Of a stretch of DNA of 5,314 nucleotides, positions 1 through 5,314 are shown piece by piece; position 1 is the stretch's first letter, and every line of letters starts with the position of its first letter. Both the position numbers and the translations under genes were made by a program. The stretch is from positions 1 through 5,314 of the forward strand of contig JAHDII010000228.1 in NCBI GenBank assembly GCA_020630895.1. The letters are read 5' to 3'. The notes beneath the pieces are model-generated. The model saw nothing but the letters and a program-made list of their open reading frames with translations. It made no database searches and was not told where the DNA came from. This stretch comes from Saprospiraceae bacterium (GTDB lineage Bacteria > Bacteroidota > Bacteroidia > Chitinophagales > Saprospiraceae).

Positions 1-295
1 TACCATGAACAACTAATCCATAATATTCATTATTATCAACTGTAATAATTCCAACAGGACCATTTTCTAATATTTTATAAAAAGTAGAAACAGGATAGCA
101 TACATTGACTTCTTTTACATTAAGTCCTAAAGCATAAGTAATTTTATCAATTTCAGTGGGCAACCCTGTAATTCCTGCTGTTTGTCCTCCACTTAATCTA
201 AGCATGGCTTCTAGATCTGGCGATTGTTGATAAATCCATCCATGAACCATTACTGCAGCAGCTTTCCAAGAAGGTAAATCTGAAGCCGCGGGTTC
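1..295 (-). other. Papain-like cysteine peptidase domain, apparently lacking its catalytic Cys and His (partial)
   Basis: This covers residues about 365-462 of the metalloprotease gene. The segment SWKAAAVMVHGW (373-384) lines up with the CWAAAAAMVVGW-type active-site helix of bacterial papain-like peptidases (AvrRpt2/C70-like, Papain_like_cys_pept). A second segment near 385-415 resembles the helix pair that follows it, and GPVGIITVDNNEYYGLVVHG (443-462) lines up with the GPLWV...HAVVVTG strands. In this alignment the nucleophile Cys becomes S373 and the catalytic His becomes Y456, so the domain would be a pseudo-enzyme, perhaps for binding or regulation. The alignment is from memory and the domain is cut by the window edge, so the last catalytic residue (Asn/Asp) is not visible. 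An unrelated C-terminal domain remains possible. Confidence 0.55.
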
Positions 296-1387
296 CAAAT
301 AGATATCATTATAGGTTATGTCTTGAGCATTGGGAGGAAATAAAGCATTCGAAGTGGCTAGACTTGCTCTTTTGCCCCCTGGAGCAAATAAAGCTAACAT
401 TCTAGCTCTTTGTCCAATAGTAAACATATACTTACAATCGTCATAAGTATAATCCATATAATTCATAAATAAATCAGAAGTATAACTATTTGCAGAACAA
501 TCTTTGTGAGCACTAGGACATCGTCTATTCGGACCATTATGAGGAGGCGTATCAGAAACATTATCATCATCACCACAATCACCGTCTCCCCAAATATGAC
601 GTAATCCTAAGAAGTGTCCAACTTCATGAACCGTTACTCTTCCATTTTTAAAATTATTTCTTAAATGAGTGCCTGATGTTCCAAATGTAGAAGTATGCAC
701 TGTAACTCCTTGTGGGATGGTCATCTCTGGAAACGTAGCATATCCTAATAAAACACTAGTAGGATCAAAAGTACCATCAGGTTGTTGTTTTTTAATATCG
801 CATACCCAAATATTCAAGTATTTAGTCGGATCCCATGGTCTTACAAATTTTCGTTCTTCAGTAAGATATTTATAGGTTCCTCCTTCGACTCCTGCTTGTA
901 AAAAATATGTTTTAGATGTCGTGTTGTTATATGTTTTATACCCTGTAGTAGCATTTCCACTAGGATCTCTTTTTGCTAATTCAAAACGAATAAAAGAGTT
1001 TGCTGGAAGATTTCTAAATTCGCTTGGAATTTTAGAATTAATTTCAGAGGTATTTGTCATTTGAAAATCTCTATTCAAGGCTTCTATTTGAGAATCGACT
1101 ATTGCTTTTGATAATTTTTCTGAATTATTATTATAAATAACATGAACAACTACAGGTATCGTTATAGGATTGTTGTGTAATTCTGGATTAATAGGATGAT
1201 TCCTAATCCAAGTATTAATACTTTCCATTAAACGATCATAAAGACTTCTAAAATTTGCATCAATTTCTAAACTATTATTTAATAGTCCATCAGAATTGCA
1301 AATTTCTTCATTGGTTTCATCTTGAGCAAAAGTATTTTGTACAGAAATGCTCATTAGAATAATGAATATATATAGTATTTTTTTCAT
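1..1387 (-). CDS. Secreted M43 (pappalysin-family) zinc metalloprotease with a C-terminal papain-like domain; C-terminus beyond the window
   Basis: A secreted zinc endopeptidase of the metzincin clan, MEROPS family M43 (cytophagalysin/ulilysin type). The ATG at 1387 begins a typical signal peptide: KK at residues 2-3, a hydrophobic Ile/Leu core, and a likely cut near A21-Q22. A pro/N-terminal part follows, then the family strand around residues 77-85 (IPVVVHVIY) and the QIEALNRDF helix near 100-108. The zinc site HEVGHFLGLRH spans 254-264, with H254, H258 and H264 as ligands and E255 as the general base. The Met-turn is NYMDY with M311. Cysteines 271, 290, 297 and 318 have the spacing of the two family disulfides (271-297 and 290-318, by analogy with ulilysin). 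Residues from about 365 onward form a separate papain-like region. The frame is open through position 1, giving 462 codons, so a sorting tail cannot be judged. It lies 21 bases after the preceding gene, probably in one operon. The family call is firm; the substrate is unknown. Confidence 0.95.
   Translation of the reverse strand, partial: MKKILYIFIILMSISVQNTFAQDETNEEICNSDGLLNNSLEIDANFRSLYDRLMESINTWIRNHPINPELHNNPITIPVVVHVIYNNNSEKLSKAIVDSQIEALNRDFQMTNTSEINSKIPSEFRNLPANSFIRFELAKRDPSGNATTGYKTYNNTTSKTYFLQAGVEGGTYKYLTEERKFVRPWDPTKYLNIWVCDIKKQQPDGTFDPTSVLLGYATFPEMTIPQGVTVHTSTFGTSGTHLRNNFKNGRVTVHEVGHFLGLRHIWGDGDCGDDDNVSDTPPHNGPNRRCPSAHKDCSANSYTSDLFMNYMDYTYDDCKYMFTIGQRARMLALFAPGGKRASLATSNALFPPNAQDITYNDIYLEPAASDLPSWKAAAVMVHGWIYQQSPDLEAMLRLSGGQTAGITGLPTEIDKITYALGLNVKEVNVCYPVSTFYKILENGPVGIITVDNNEYYGLVVHG
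596..628 (-). other. M43 zinc-binding active site HEXXHXXGXXH
   Basis: Residues 254-264 read HEVGHFLGLRH. This is the extended metzincin signature with all three His ligands, the catalytic Glu and the conserved Gly intact. With the Met-turn at M311 (codon 455-457), it indicates an active metallopeptidase. Confidence 0.95.
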
Positions 1388-1408
1388 TGGTATTCAATTT
1401 GGTTTTAC
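1388..1408 (-). other. Short intergenic gap between the paralogue gene and the protease gene
   Basis: Only 21 bases separate the TAA at 1409-1411 from the protease ATG at 1387. There is no room for a separate promoter or a terminator hairpin, and no Shine-Dalgarno sequence is visible. The gap supports co-transcription of the two genes. Confidence 0.7.
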
Positions 1409-3322
1409 TTAAAAAGTATCTATATAAATAGAGCTAAAATTATAGGGAGTTCTACTTTTTGTTTGAGGTTGACTTCCTTTTACAAAGTAGGTGATTTCAT
1501 ATTCATAATCATCTGTACCTCTTGGTAAAATAATAGGTACACTTTGAGAAAGAACATTTCCTTTTGTTTTAATATTGACAGATTTTTTTTCTTCCCTATC
1601 TCCATTTTTATAATATATTTTAACCTCAACTGCTCGAATATTTTCATCTTCAACAAAATCAGGATCGAGTTCTACATAGATATCTTTTTTCTCCATAGGA
1701 GGAACCATATCTAAAGCACCAAAATCTCCTGTTTGCCAATCTGTTTCAACGATATTTCCACCAGAGAATGCCCATTTTGTTTTATATTCATAATTGAGCC
1801 ATTCATCTCTATTATTGTCATCTTTCCAGCCATACATCATTCTAAAATTATTGGCACTATTAACAAAAATATTTTTATCAATGACTACATTTTGGAAAGT
1901 TTCTTCTCCTCCTTCATGTTTCTTTTTCATCAATACTTCAATACTTCCAATATAAGAACCGAAATCCTCTGCATTAACATCAATAACATTTACTAGAATT
2001 TCTCTTTGCTTGTATAAAGGATCATCTAGATTAATTTTTTTCAAACAAGTAGAACAATCTTTTAAAATATTACCTACATTTCCATCAAAAGGAAAGGTTC
2101 TAGTTTCTTCAGTATATTTATTCAAATTGACGAAATATTTTCCTGTTCTTTTGATTCTTTTTCTTTTATAAGAAATAGCAATTGCTAATTGAGGAACAGG
2201 AACACGTTCTACTTTATTTTCATTATTGTTATTTCCAGAACTGTTCGATGCAGTAGGGGTATAATTGATATTTCTTGCTCTATAGATAGAATCGGCTCTA
2301 GTTCTACTTCTGGATCTTGCTTGTTCTTCTCTTTGAGCTTGAGCAGCAGCAGCTGTTTCACGTCTTTGGTTTTCAGTATTAGCTTCTGCTCTTGCAGTTG
2401 TTAGCATTGTAGTTGCTCTATCTAACATACTTTTATTGCTATTCCCTCCAGCAGCACCTGCTAAAGTTCCTAAATCATTAGAAGATTGTCCGCCAACTTT
2501 ATCAAACATTAATTCGATGAGTTTGTTATATGCAGATTCTTTTAAAGTTTTTAAATTTTCATCTTCTCCAATTTGAGTGACGGTAATACTTCCATTATTT
2601 TCCAATTCTTGCATAGCATCGTGTAGTTCTCCAGCAAAAACAGGAGCAGCTACAGCAGCTTCAAAAGTTCTATGCGTGTACATTTGATCGAAATTGGCTT
2701 GAATAGTTACATTCTTAGGAGATTGATAACCTGCAATTTCCATTTCCATACGAAAGGCTAGGGCAGGGGTAGAAGTTTGAAATGTTCCCCATAAAATGTC
2801 TGCACCTTCTTTATTGAGAAGAACAGAAATAGCTGCTTTTTGTCCTTCAATTAATGGAGCATTTCCAATACCTACTACTTTTTCAGCATTACCTTCAATT
2901 GGAGCAGAAACGAGCATAATTTTTCCACTTTTATAAATAATGGGCCCCATTATTTTAGCATTTCCATTAATTCGTTTTAATTCTTTTTCTGCTGTTTTTT
3001 TCATGGCATCTGTTACTTCAAACGTCACTACAGCATGAACTACACCTCCTCCTTTGCTCGATTCAGTAATTCCTGAACTAGACACAGAACCAGTTTGTTC
3101 ATTTCTTACATATTTAATAAAAGAAAAATAAGGTGTTCCATCTTCTTGGGTGGCTAAACGTAATTTATCAGCCATATAATAATAATTGTTAGGTGCACTA
3201 ACATCAGGGAATAATTGTAATTCTCCTGCTTTAACTCCTTTATCTAGAATTACTTTTTGAGCATTCAAATTGAAGGAAATTAAAATACCCATACAAAGAA
3301 TAATATATTTGATCATTTTCAT
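1409..3322 (-). CDS. Exported protein of unrecognised family, downstream member of a tandem paralogue pair (637 residues)
   Basis: I do not recognise the family or function. The protein begins with a clear signal peptide: a KMIKY start, an Ile/Leu/Met core, and NAQ at 20-22 as the likely cut site. Residues about 50-245 form a conserved N-terminal half shared with the upstream gene; marker motifs are PYFSFIKYVRNE (64-75), GGGVVHAVVTFEVT (91-104) and GQKAAISVLLNKEGADIL (160-177). Residues about 310-370 are low-complexity, first Ala/Arg/Glu/Gln-rich and then Asn/Ser-rich. A CSTC motif (423-426) precedes NLDDPLYKQREI (431-442). The C-terminal half looks all-beta, with two related modules at about 440-530 and 547-622. 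The chain ends IYIDTF, with no obvious type IX secretion tail. The first ATG is chosen because it puts two Lys ahead of the hydrophobic core; a second ATG two codons in would change little. It is probably co-transcribed with the protease gene. Confidence 0.9.
   Translation of the reverse strand: MKMIKYIILCMGILISFNLNAQKVILDKGVKAGELQLFPDVSAPNNYYYMADKLRLATQEDGTPYFSFIKYVRNEQTGSVSSSGITESSKGGGVVHAVVTFEVTDAMKKTAEKELKRINGNAKIMGPIIYKSGKIMLVSAPIEGNAEKVVGIGNAPLIEGQKAAISVLLNKEGADILWGTFQTSTPALAFRMEMEIAGYQSPKNVTIQANFDQMYTHRTFEAAVAAPVFAGELHDAMQELENNGSITVTQIGEDENLKTLKESAYNKLIELMFDKVGGQSSNDLGTLAGAAGGNSNKSMLDRATTMLTTARAEANTENQRRETAAAAQAQREEQARSRSRTRADSIYRARNINYTPTASNSSGNNNNENKVERVPVPQLAIAISYKRKRIKRTGKYFVNLNKYTEETRTFPFDGNVGNILKDCSTCLKKINLDDPLYKQREILVNVIDVNAEDFGSYIGSIEVLMKKKHEGGEETFQNVVIDKNIFVNSANNFRMMYGWKDDNNRDEWLNYEYKTKWAFSGGNIVETDWQTGDFGALDMVPPMEKKDIYVELDPDFVEDENIRAVEVKIYYKNGDREEKKSVNIKTKGNVLSQSVPIILPRGTDDYEYEITYFVKGSQPQTKSRTPYNFSSIYIDTF
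1457..1684 (-). other. C-terminal beta-rich module, copy 2, of the 637-residue protein
   Basis: This covers residues about 547-622. It opens with an alternating strand (DIYVELDPDF), then IRAVEVKIYYKNGD, a V.I strand, and a Y-E-Y-E-I-T-Y strand ending in KG. The order of strands and the Y.Y signature match the preceding module. This is inferred from pattern, with low direct identity. Confidence 0.45.
1733..2002 (-). other. C-terminal beta-rich module, copy 1, of the 637-residue protein
   Basis: This covers residues about 441-530. It opens with EILVNVIDVNAEDF, then IGSIEVLMKKK, VVIDKN, a loop rich in Asp/Asn, and YEYKTKWAFSGG. The same layout recurs in the next module and in both modules of the upstream paralogue. 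It is probably an Ig-like beta sandwich, by inference only. Confidence 0.45.
2213..2395 (-). other. Low-complexity charged and Asn/Ser-rich linker in the 637-residue protein
   Basis: This covers residues about 310-370. A run dominated by Ala, Arg, Glu and Gln (helical or coiled-coil-like, with RSRSRTR at 336-342) passes into an Asn/Ser tract (SSGNNNNEN, 361-369). It lies between the conserved N-terminal half and the beta-rich C-terminal half and has no counterpart of similar composition in the upstream paralogue, which has an acidic, aromatic helical stretch there. Confidence 0.8.
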
Positions 3323-3330
3323 TTTTTTTT
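3323..3330 (-). promoter_or_regulatory. Poly-A leader immediately before the start codon
   Basis: Eight consecutive A residues on the coding strand abut the ATG at 3322. No GGAGG-like sequence lies nearby. Bacteroidota commonly initiate on A-rich, Shine-Dalgarno-free leaders, so this supports the chosen start. Confidence 0.45.
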
Positions 3331-3356
3331 ATAAGGTTTTTTAATGAATTTTTTTA

Positions 3357-3383
3357 ATCATAAAGATGAATCATCATAAAGAT
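3357..3383. repeat. Two direct copies of an 11-bp word overlapping the intergenic hairpin
   Basis: The word atcataaagat occurs at 3357-3367 and again at 3373-3383, a 16-base period. The copies overlap the left arm and loop of the inverted repeat. This may be a by-product of AT-rich sequence or a protein-binding site. Confidence 0.6.
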
Positions 3384-3400
3384 AAATGATGATTCATCTT
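3363..3400 (-). terminator. Perfect 15-bp inverted repeat after the upstream gene; weak terminator or attenuator candidate
   Basis: The arms at 3363-3377 and 3386-3400 are exact reverse complements of 15 bases, with an 8-base loop at 3378-3385. On the transcribed (minus) strand the hairpin starts 7 bases after the TAA of the upstream gene. The stem is AT-rich, and the sequence after it on this strand is TATGATT followed by A's, not a U tract, so a classic intrinsic terminator is doubtful. The T-rich flank lies on the other side, which would suit a plus-strand transcript, but no plus-strand gene is present. It may instead partially terminate, protect the upstream mRNA end, or set the ratio of the two paralogues. 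Confidence 0.5.
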
Positions 3401-3407
3401 ATTATTT

Positions 3408-5314
3408 TTATTTAGGACTAAATACATCTTTAAATTTATCTAAAATAGTTGCATTTTCAGGAACAGTACCATTAGAATCTGGTAATAAAATTTCTTTTCC
3501 TGCTTCAATAACTTTATCTAAGAAAGTAGGATCTTCTTCTTGTAATTCTTCTGGTATCACGGCATAGATATAGTCATCATTAATTTTAGTTTCCCAATCT
3601 AAAGCCAATTTTCCTTTGGTTTTATGAGTGAGAATTAATCGATATGCATAACCTGTCGTTTCTCTATCTGTAAAAATTAATTTTTCAATAAGAGGTTGCC
3701 CTTTAGAAACGGTCATAGGAACATTAGTAAGGACTTCTTTTCCATATTTATAATATCTTAATTCTAAAGTTGCACGAACAATTCCTAGACTTTTAAATTC
3801 ATCTAAATCTGCTTCAAATTCTATTAATCTAGGTTTGATAGGAGGAGCTAAAGTAACGCCGCTCCAATCACCTATTACATAAGAAGGATTTGTAGGGTAG
3901 AGTTGTCCTCCTTTTAAACTCCATTGCACTTTATATTTATATTTGTCAGAATGTTTGTCTTCTCCTCTAGCATAAGTTACATTGTATAATGCTCCTTTTT
4001 CTTTAAAAGTTTTTGAATCAATAGTAATTGATTTTTTAAAATCATTATCATTTTTTCTTGTTTTTAAAACTTCTACAGCAACATAATTGATTTCACTATC
4101 AAACATTTTGTGAGATTCTAAATCTAAAATAAAATTAATATCTCTATGTTGGAAAAAAGGATCATTTAAATTCACACTTGCGATACAATTTTTATTATCC
4201 TTTACTTGCTCATAAGTAGAAGCTAAATTAGTTACCATTTGATAACTTCTTTTTACAGGCAATTTAATATTTTCTAAGCGAATCGTTTTATTTTTAAATT
4301 TATTACTAGAAGAGGTGGTACAACTTTTAAATGTGTACATTCCTTCAGCTTTATTTTTAATAGGATTGCTAGGTTTTGGAGAATTATCTTCGCTAGGTAA
4401 TTCTAAAAAATCTGGAAATTCTTGATCTGCAAAAGCTGTTAAAAAATATTGGAAAAAAGCAGTACGAATAACTTCTAATCTTTCATCAGCAATGGTTTCT
4501 TCCCATTCTAATTTAATGACTTCGCTTTCATTCATATATTCATAAATACTTCTCATGGTTTCTTCACCTACATAGTATTCGTAAGTTCCACCAGAGCTTC
4601 CTTTTCCACTTGTATTTCCAATAATAGCATCTGCAGAAGCTCCTGCCAATAATAGATTTTGCATTCCACTTTGAACACTTGCATTTCCACAATTTTGATC
4701 TTGCATATCTTTTTTCAAATTGTTATACACTTTCATAGCCCTGTCAAAACTACCATCATTATCTAGCTCTTTTCTTAAATACTCATGAGCCATTGCATCA
4801 GCATTTCGTTCGATACGACTCCAGTTATAGGTCAAAGTTCCTTTCGCTGCTTCAACAATAGTGGTATAATTGTAATTCAAGGCTAGCGAAACATCAGAAA
4901 TTGAATTAGATTCTTCAAAAGTTGCAGATAATATTTGCGCTCCTTCTTTAGTTAATTTTGTAGCTACAGCAGCTTTACTTCCTTGTGTTGGAGGGGCATA
5001 GCCAGAAGTTGAAAAATTAGTAGCAAATTCTCCATCGGTTAATATGGCGGATACAATTTGAAAAGAATTAGAAGTTGTTGCTTCTAAATCAACAGGCCCT
5101 TTTATTGAGGCACTATTTCCGACTTTATCTTTTAGTTTTTGATCTAATTCAGAGAGTTGATCTTTTGTTAAGCCCCATTCTAAAAGAAAATGTAATAATC
5201 CTCCTTGTACACCACCTGCATCTTCAGTTTCATCAGTAGTATATTTAAGGAATAAAAATTCTGGAATTTCTTCACCATCTTCATCTTTTTTTGTACTTAA
5301 TTTTAAAGATTGAG
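3408..5314 (-). CDS. Protein of unrecognised family, upstream member of the tandem paralogue pair; N-terminus beyond the window
   Basis: I do not recognise the family. The open frame runs from the window edge, giving 634 visible residues before TAA at 3408-3410. There is no reason to start at the TTG at 4880, because frame and homology continue upstream of it. Alignment with the downstream paralogue suggests about 50-55 residues, including any signal peptide, are missing. Shared motifs (visible numbering) include PEFLFLKYTTDE at about 17-28, GGLLHFLLEWGLT near 38-50, GSKAAVATKLTKEGAQIL near 111-128, and NLNDPFFQHRDI at 382-393. The middle holds a Gly/Ser stretch, then an acidic, aromatic helical region, with no low-complexity linker. 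Two beta-rich modules follow at about 392-484 and 496-574, then a roughly 60-residue acidic tail absent from the paralogue. It is probably exported, by analogy. The coding call is firm; the role is unknown. Confidence 0.9.
   Translation of the reverse strand, partial: QSLKLSTKKDEDGEEIPEFLFLKYTTDETEDAGGVQGGLLHFLLEWGLTKDQLSELDQKLKDKVGNSASIKGPVDLEATTSNSFQIVSAILTDGEFATNFSTSGYAPPTQGSKAAVATKLTKEGAQILSATFEESNSISDVSLALNYNYTTIVEAAKGTLTYNWSRIERNADAMAHEYLRKELDNDGSFDRAMKVYNNLKKDMQDQNCGNASVQSGMQNLLLAGASADAIIGNTSGKGSSGGTYEYYVGEETMRSIYEYMNESEVIKLEWEETIADERLEVIRTAFFQYFLTAFADQEFPDFLELPSEDNSPKPSNPIKNKAEGMYTFKSCTTSSSNKFKNKTIRLENIKLPVKRSYQMVTNLASTYEQVKDNKNCIASVNLNDPFFQHRDINFILDLESHKMFDSEINYVAVEVLKTRKNDNDFKKSITIDSKTFKEKGALYNVTYARGEDKHSDKYKYKVQWSLKGGQLYPTNPSYVIGDWSGVTLAPPIKPRLIEFEADLDEFKSLGIVRATLELRYYKYGKEVLTNVPMTVSKGQPLIEKLIFTDRETTGYAYRLILTHKTKGKLALDWETKINDDYIYAVIPEELQEEDPTFLDKVIEAGKEILLPDSNGTVPENATILDKFKDVFSPK
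3591..3827 (-). other. C-terminal beta-rich module, copy 2, of the upstream paralogue
   Basis: This covers visible residues about 496-574. The strand LIEFEADLDEF, then VRATLELRYYKYGK, VPMTVSKG, and YAYRLILTHKTKGK follow the same order as in copy 1 and in both modules of the downstream protein. The module fold is inferred from pattern. Confidence 0.45.
3861..4139 (-). other. C-terminal beta-rich module, copy 1, of the upstream paralogue
   Basis: This covers visible residues about 392-484. It contains INFILDLESHKMF, INYVAVEVLKTRKND, ITIDSK, a charged loop, and YKYKVQWSLKGG. It is the best match to copy 1 of the downstream paralogue, where the last strand reads YEYKTKWAFSGG. Confidence 0.45.

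Noticed and set aside
669..875. Plus-strand open frame of 68 codons
   Set aside because: It lies entirely opposite the metalloprotease gene, across and beside its catalytic region, has no initiation context and no recognisable protein features.
1733..1996. Plus-strand open frame of 87 codons
   Set aside because: It is antisense to the conserved C-terminal module of the 637-residue protein; its Ile/Phe-rich composition is what the complement of AT-rich coding gives.
2189..2404. Plus-strand Ser/Cys-rich open frame of 71 codons
   Set aside because: Its Ser-rich repeats are simply the complement of the Ala/Arg/Glu low-complexity codons of the real minus-strand gene.
2935..2955. Near-perfect 21-base palindrome centred on 2945
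   Set aside because: It falls inside the 637-residue coding sequence and is explained by codons for I-M-G-P-I-I; no regulatory context is present.
3377..3384. TATCTTTA on the minus strand, resembling the Bacteroidota -7 box TAnnTTTG
   Set aside because: The last base does not match, it lies within the hairpin loop and arm, and no convincing -33 element was found upstream, so a promoter is not supported.
4878..4880. TTG as a start codon for the upstream paralogue
   Set aside because: The same frame stays open for 144 codons upstream to the window edge, and that part aligns with residues about 54-200 of the paralogue, so the TTG is an internal Leu codon.

Overview
The window looks like a piece of a Bacteroidota genome, most likely a marine or free-living flavobacterium. 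The reasons are strongly AT-rich DNA with AT-ending codons throughout, no Shine-Dalgarno sequence before any visible start (one start has a run of A instead), short Lys/Ile-rich signal peptides ending in an A-Q boundary, and a secreted M43 (pappalysin/cytophagalysin) metalloprotease. The assignment rests on style and gene content only.

All coding is on the minus strand, so transcription runs from position 5314 toward position 1. In that order there are three genes. (1) 5314-3408 is a large protein of unrecognised family whose N-terminus lies beyond the window edge. (2) 3322-1409 is a complete 637-residue exported protein, clearly a diverged paralogue of gene 1. (3) 1387-1 is a secreted M43 metalloprotease whose C-terminus lies beyond the other edge. 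Genes 2 and 3 are 21 bases apart and very probably co-transcribed. Genes 1 and 2 are separated by 85 bases that hold a perfect 15-bp inverted repeat just after the stop of gene 1.

The two paralogues share an N-terminal conserved half, a divergent middle, and a C-terminal half that appears to contain two successive copies of a beta-rich module. The middle of gene 2 carries a charged Ala/Arg/Glu-rich and then Asn/Ser-rich low-complexity stretch that gene 1 lacks. I cannot assign either protein a function.

The protease has a complete zinc site and Met-turn. Behind the catalytic domain it carries a second domain that looks like a papain-like cysteine peptidase in which the expected catalytic Cys and His appear to be Ser and Tyr. 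If correct, this is an active metalloprotease fused to a pseudo-peptidase.

Taken together, the window may show an exported module of two related structural or binding proteins made together with a metalloprotease that could process them or act with them. That joint role is inference. No RNA genes, insertion sequences, CRISPR arrays or origins were seen.
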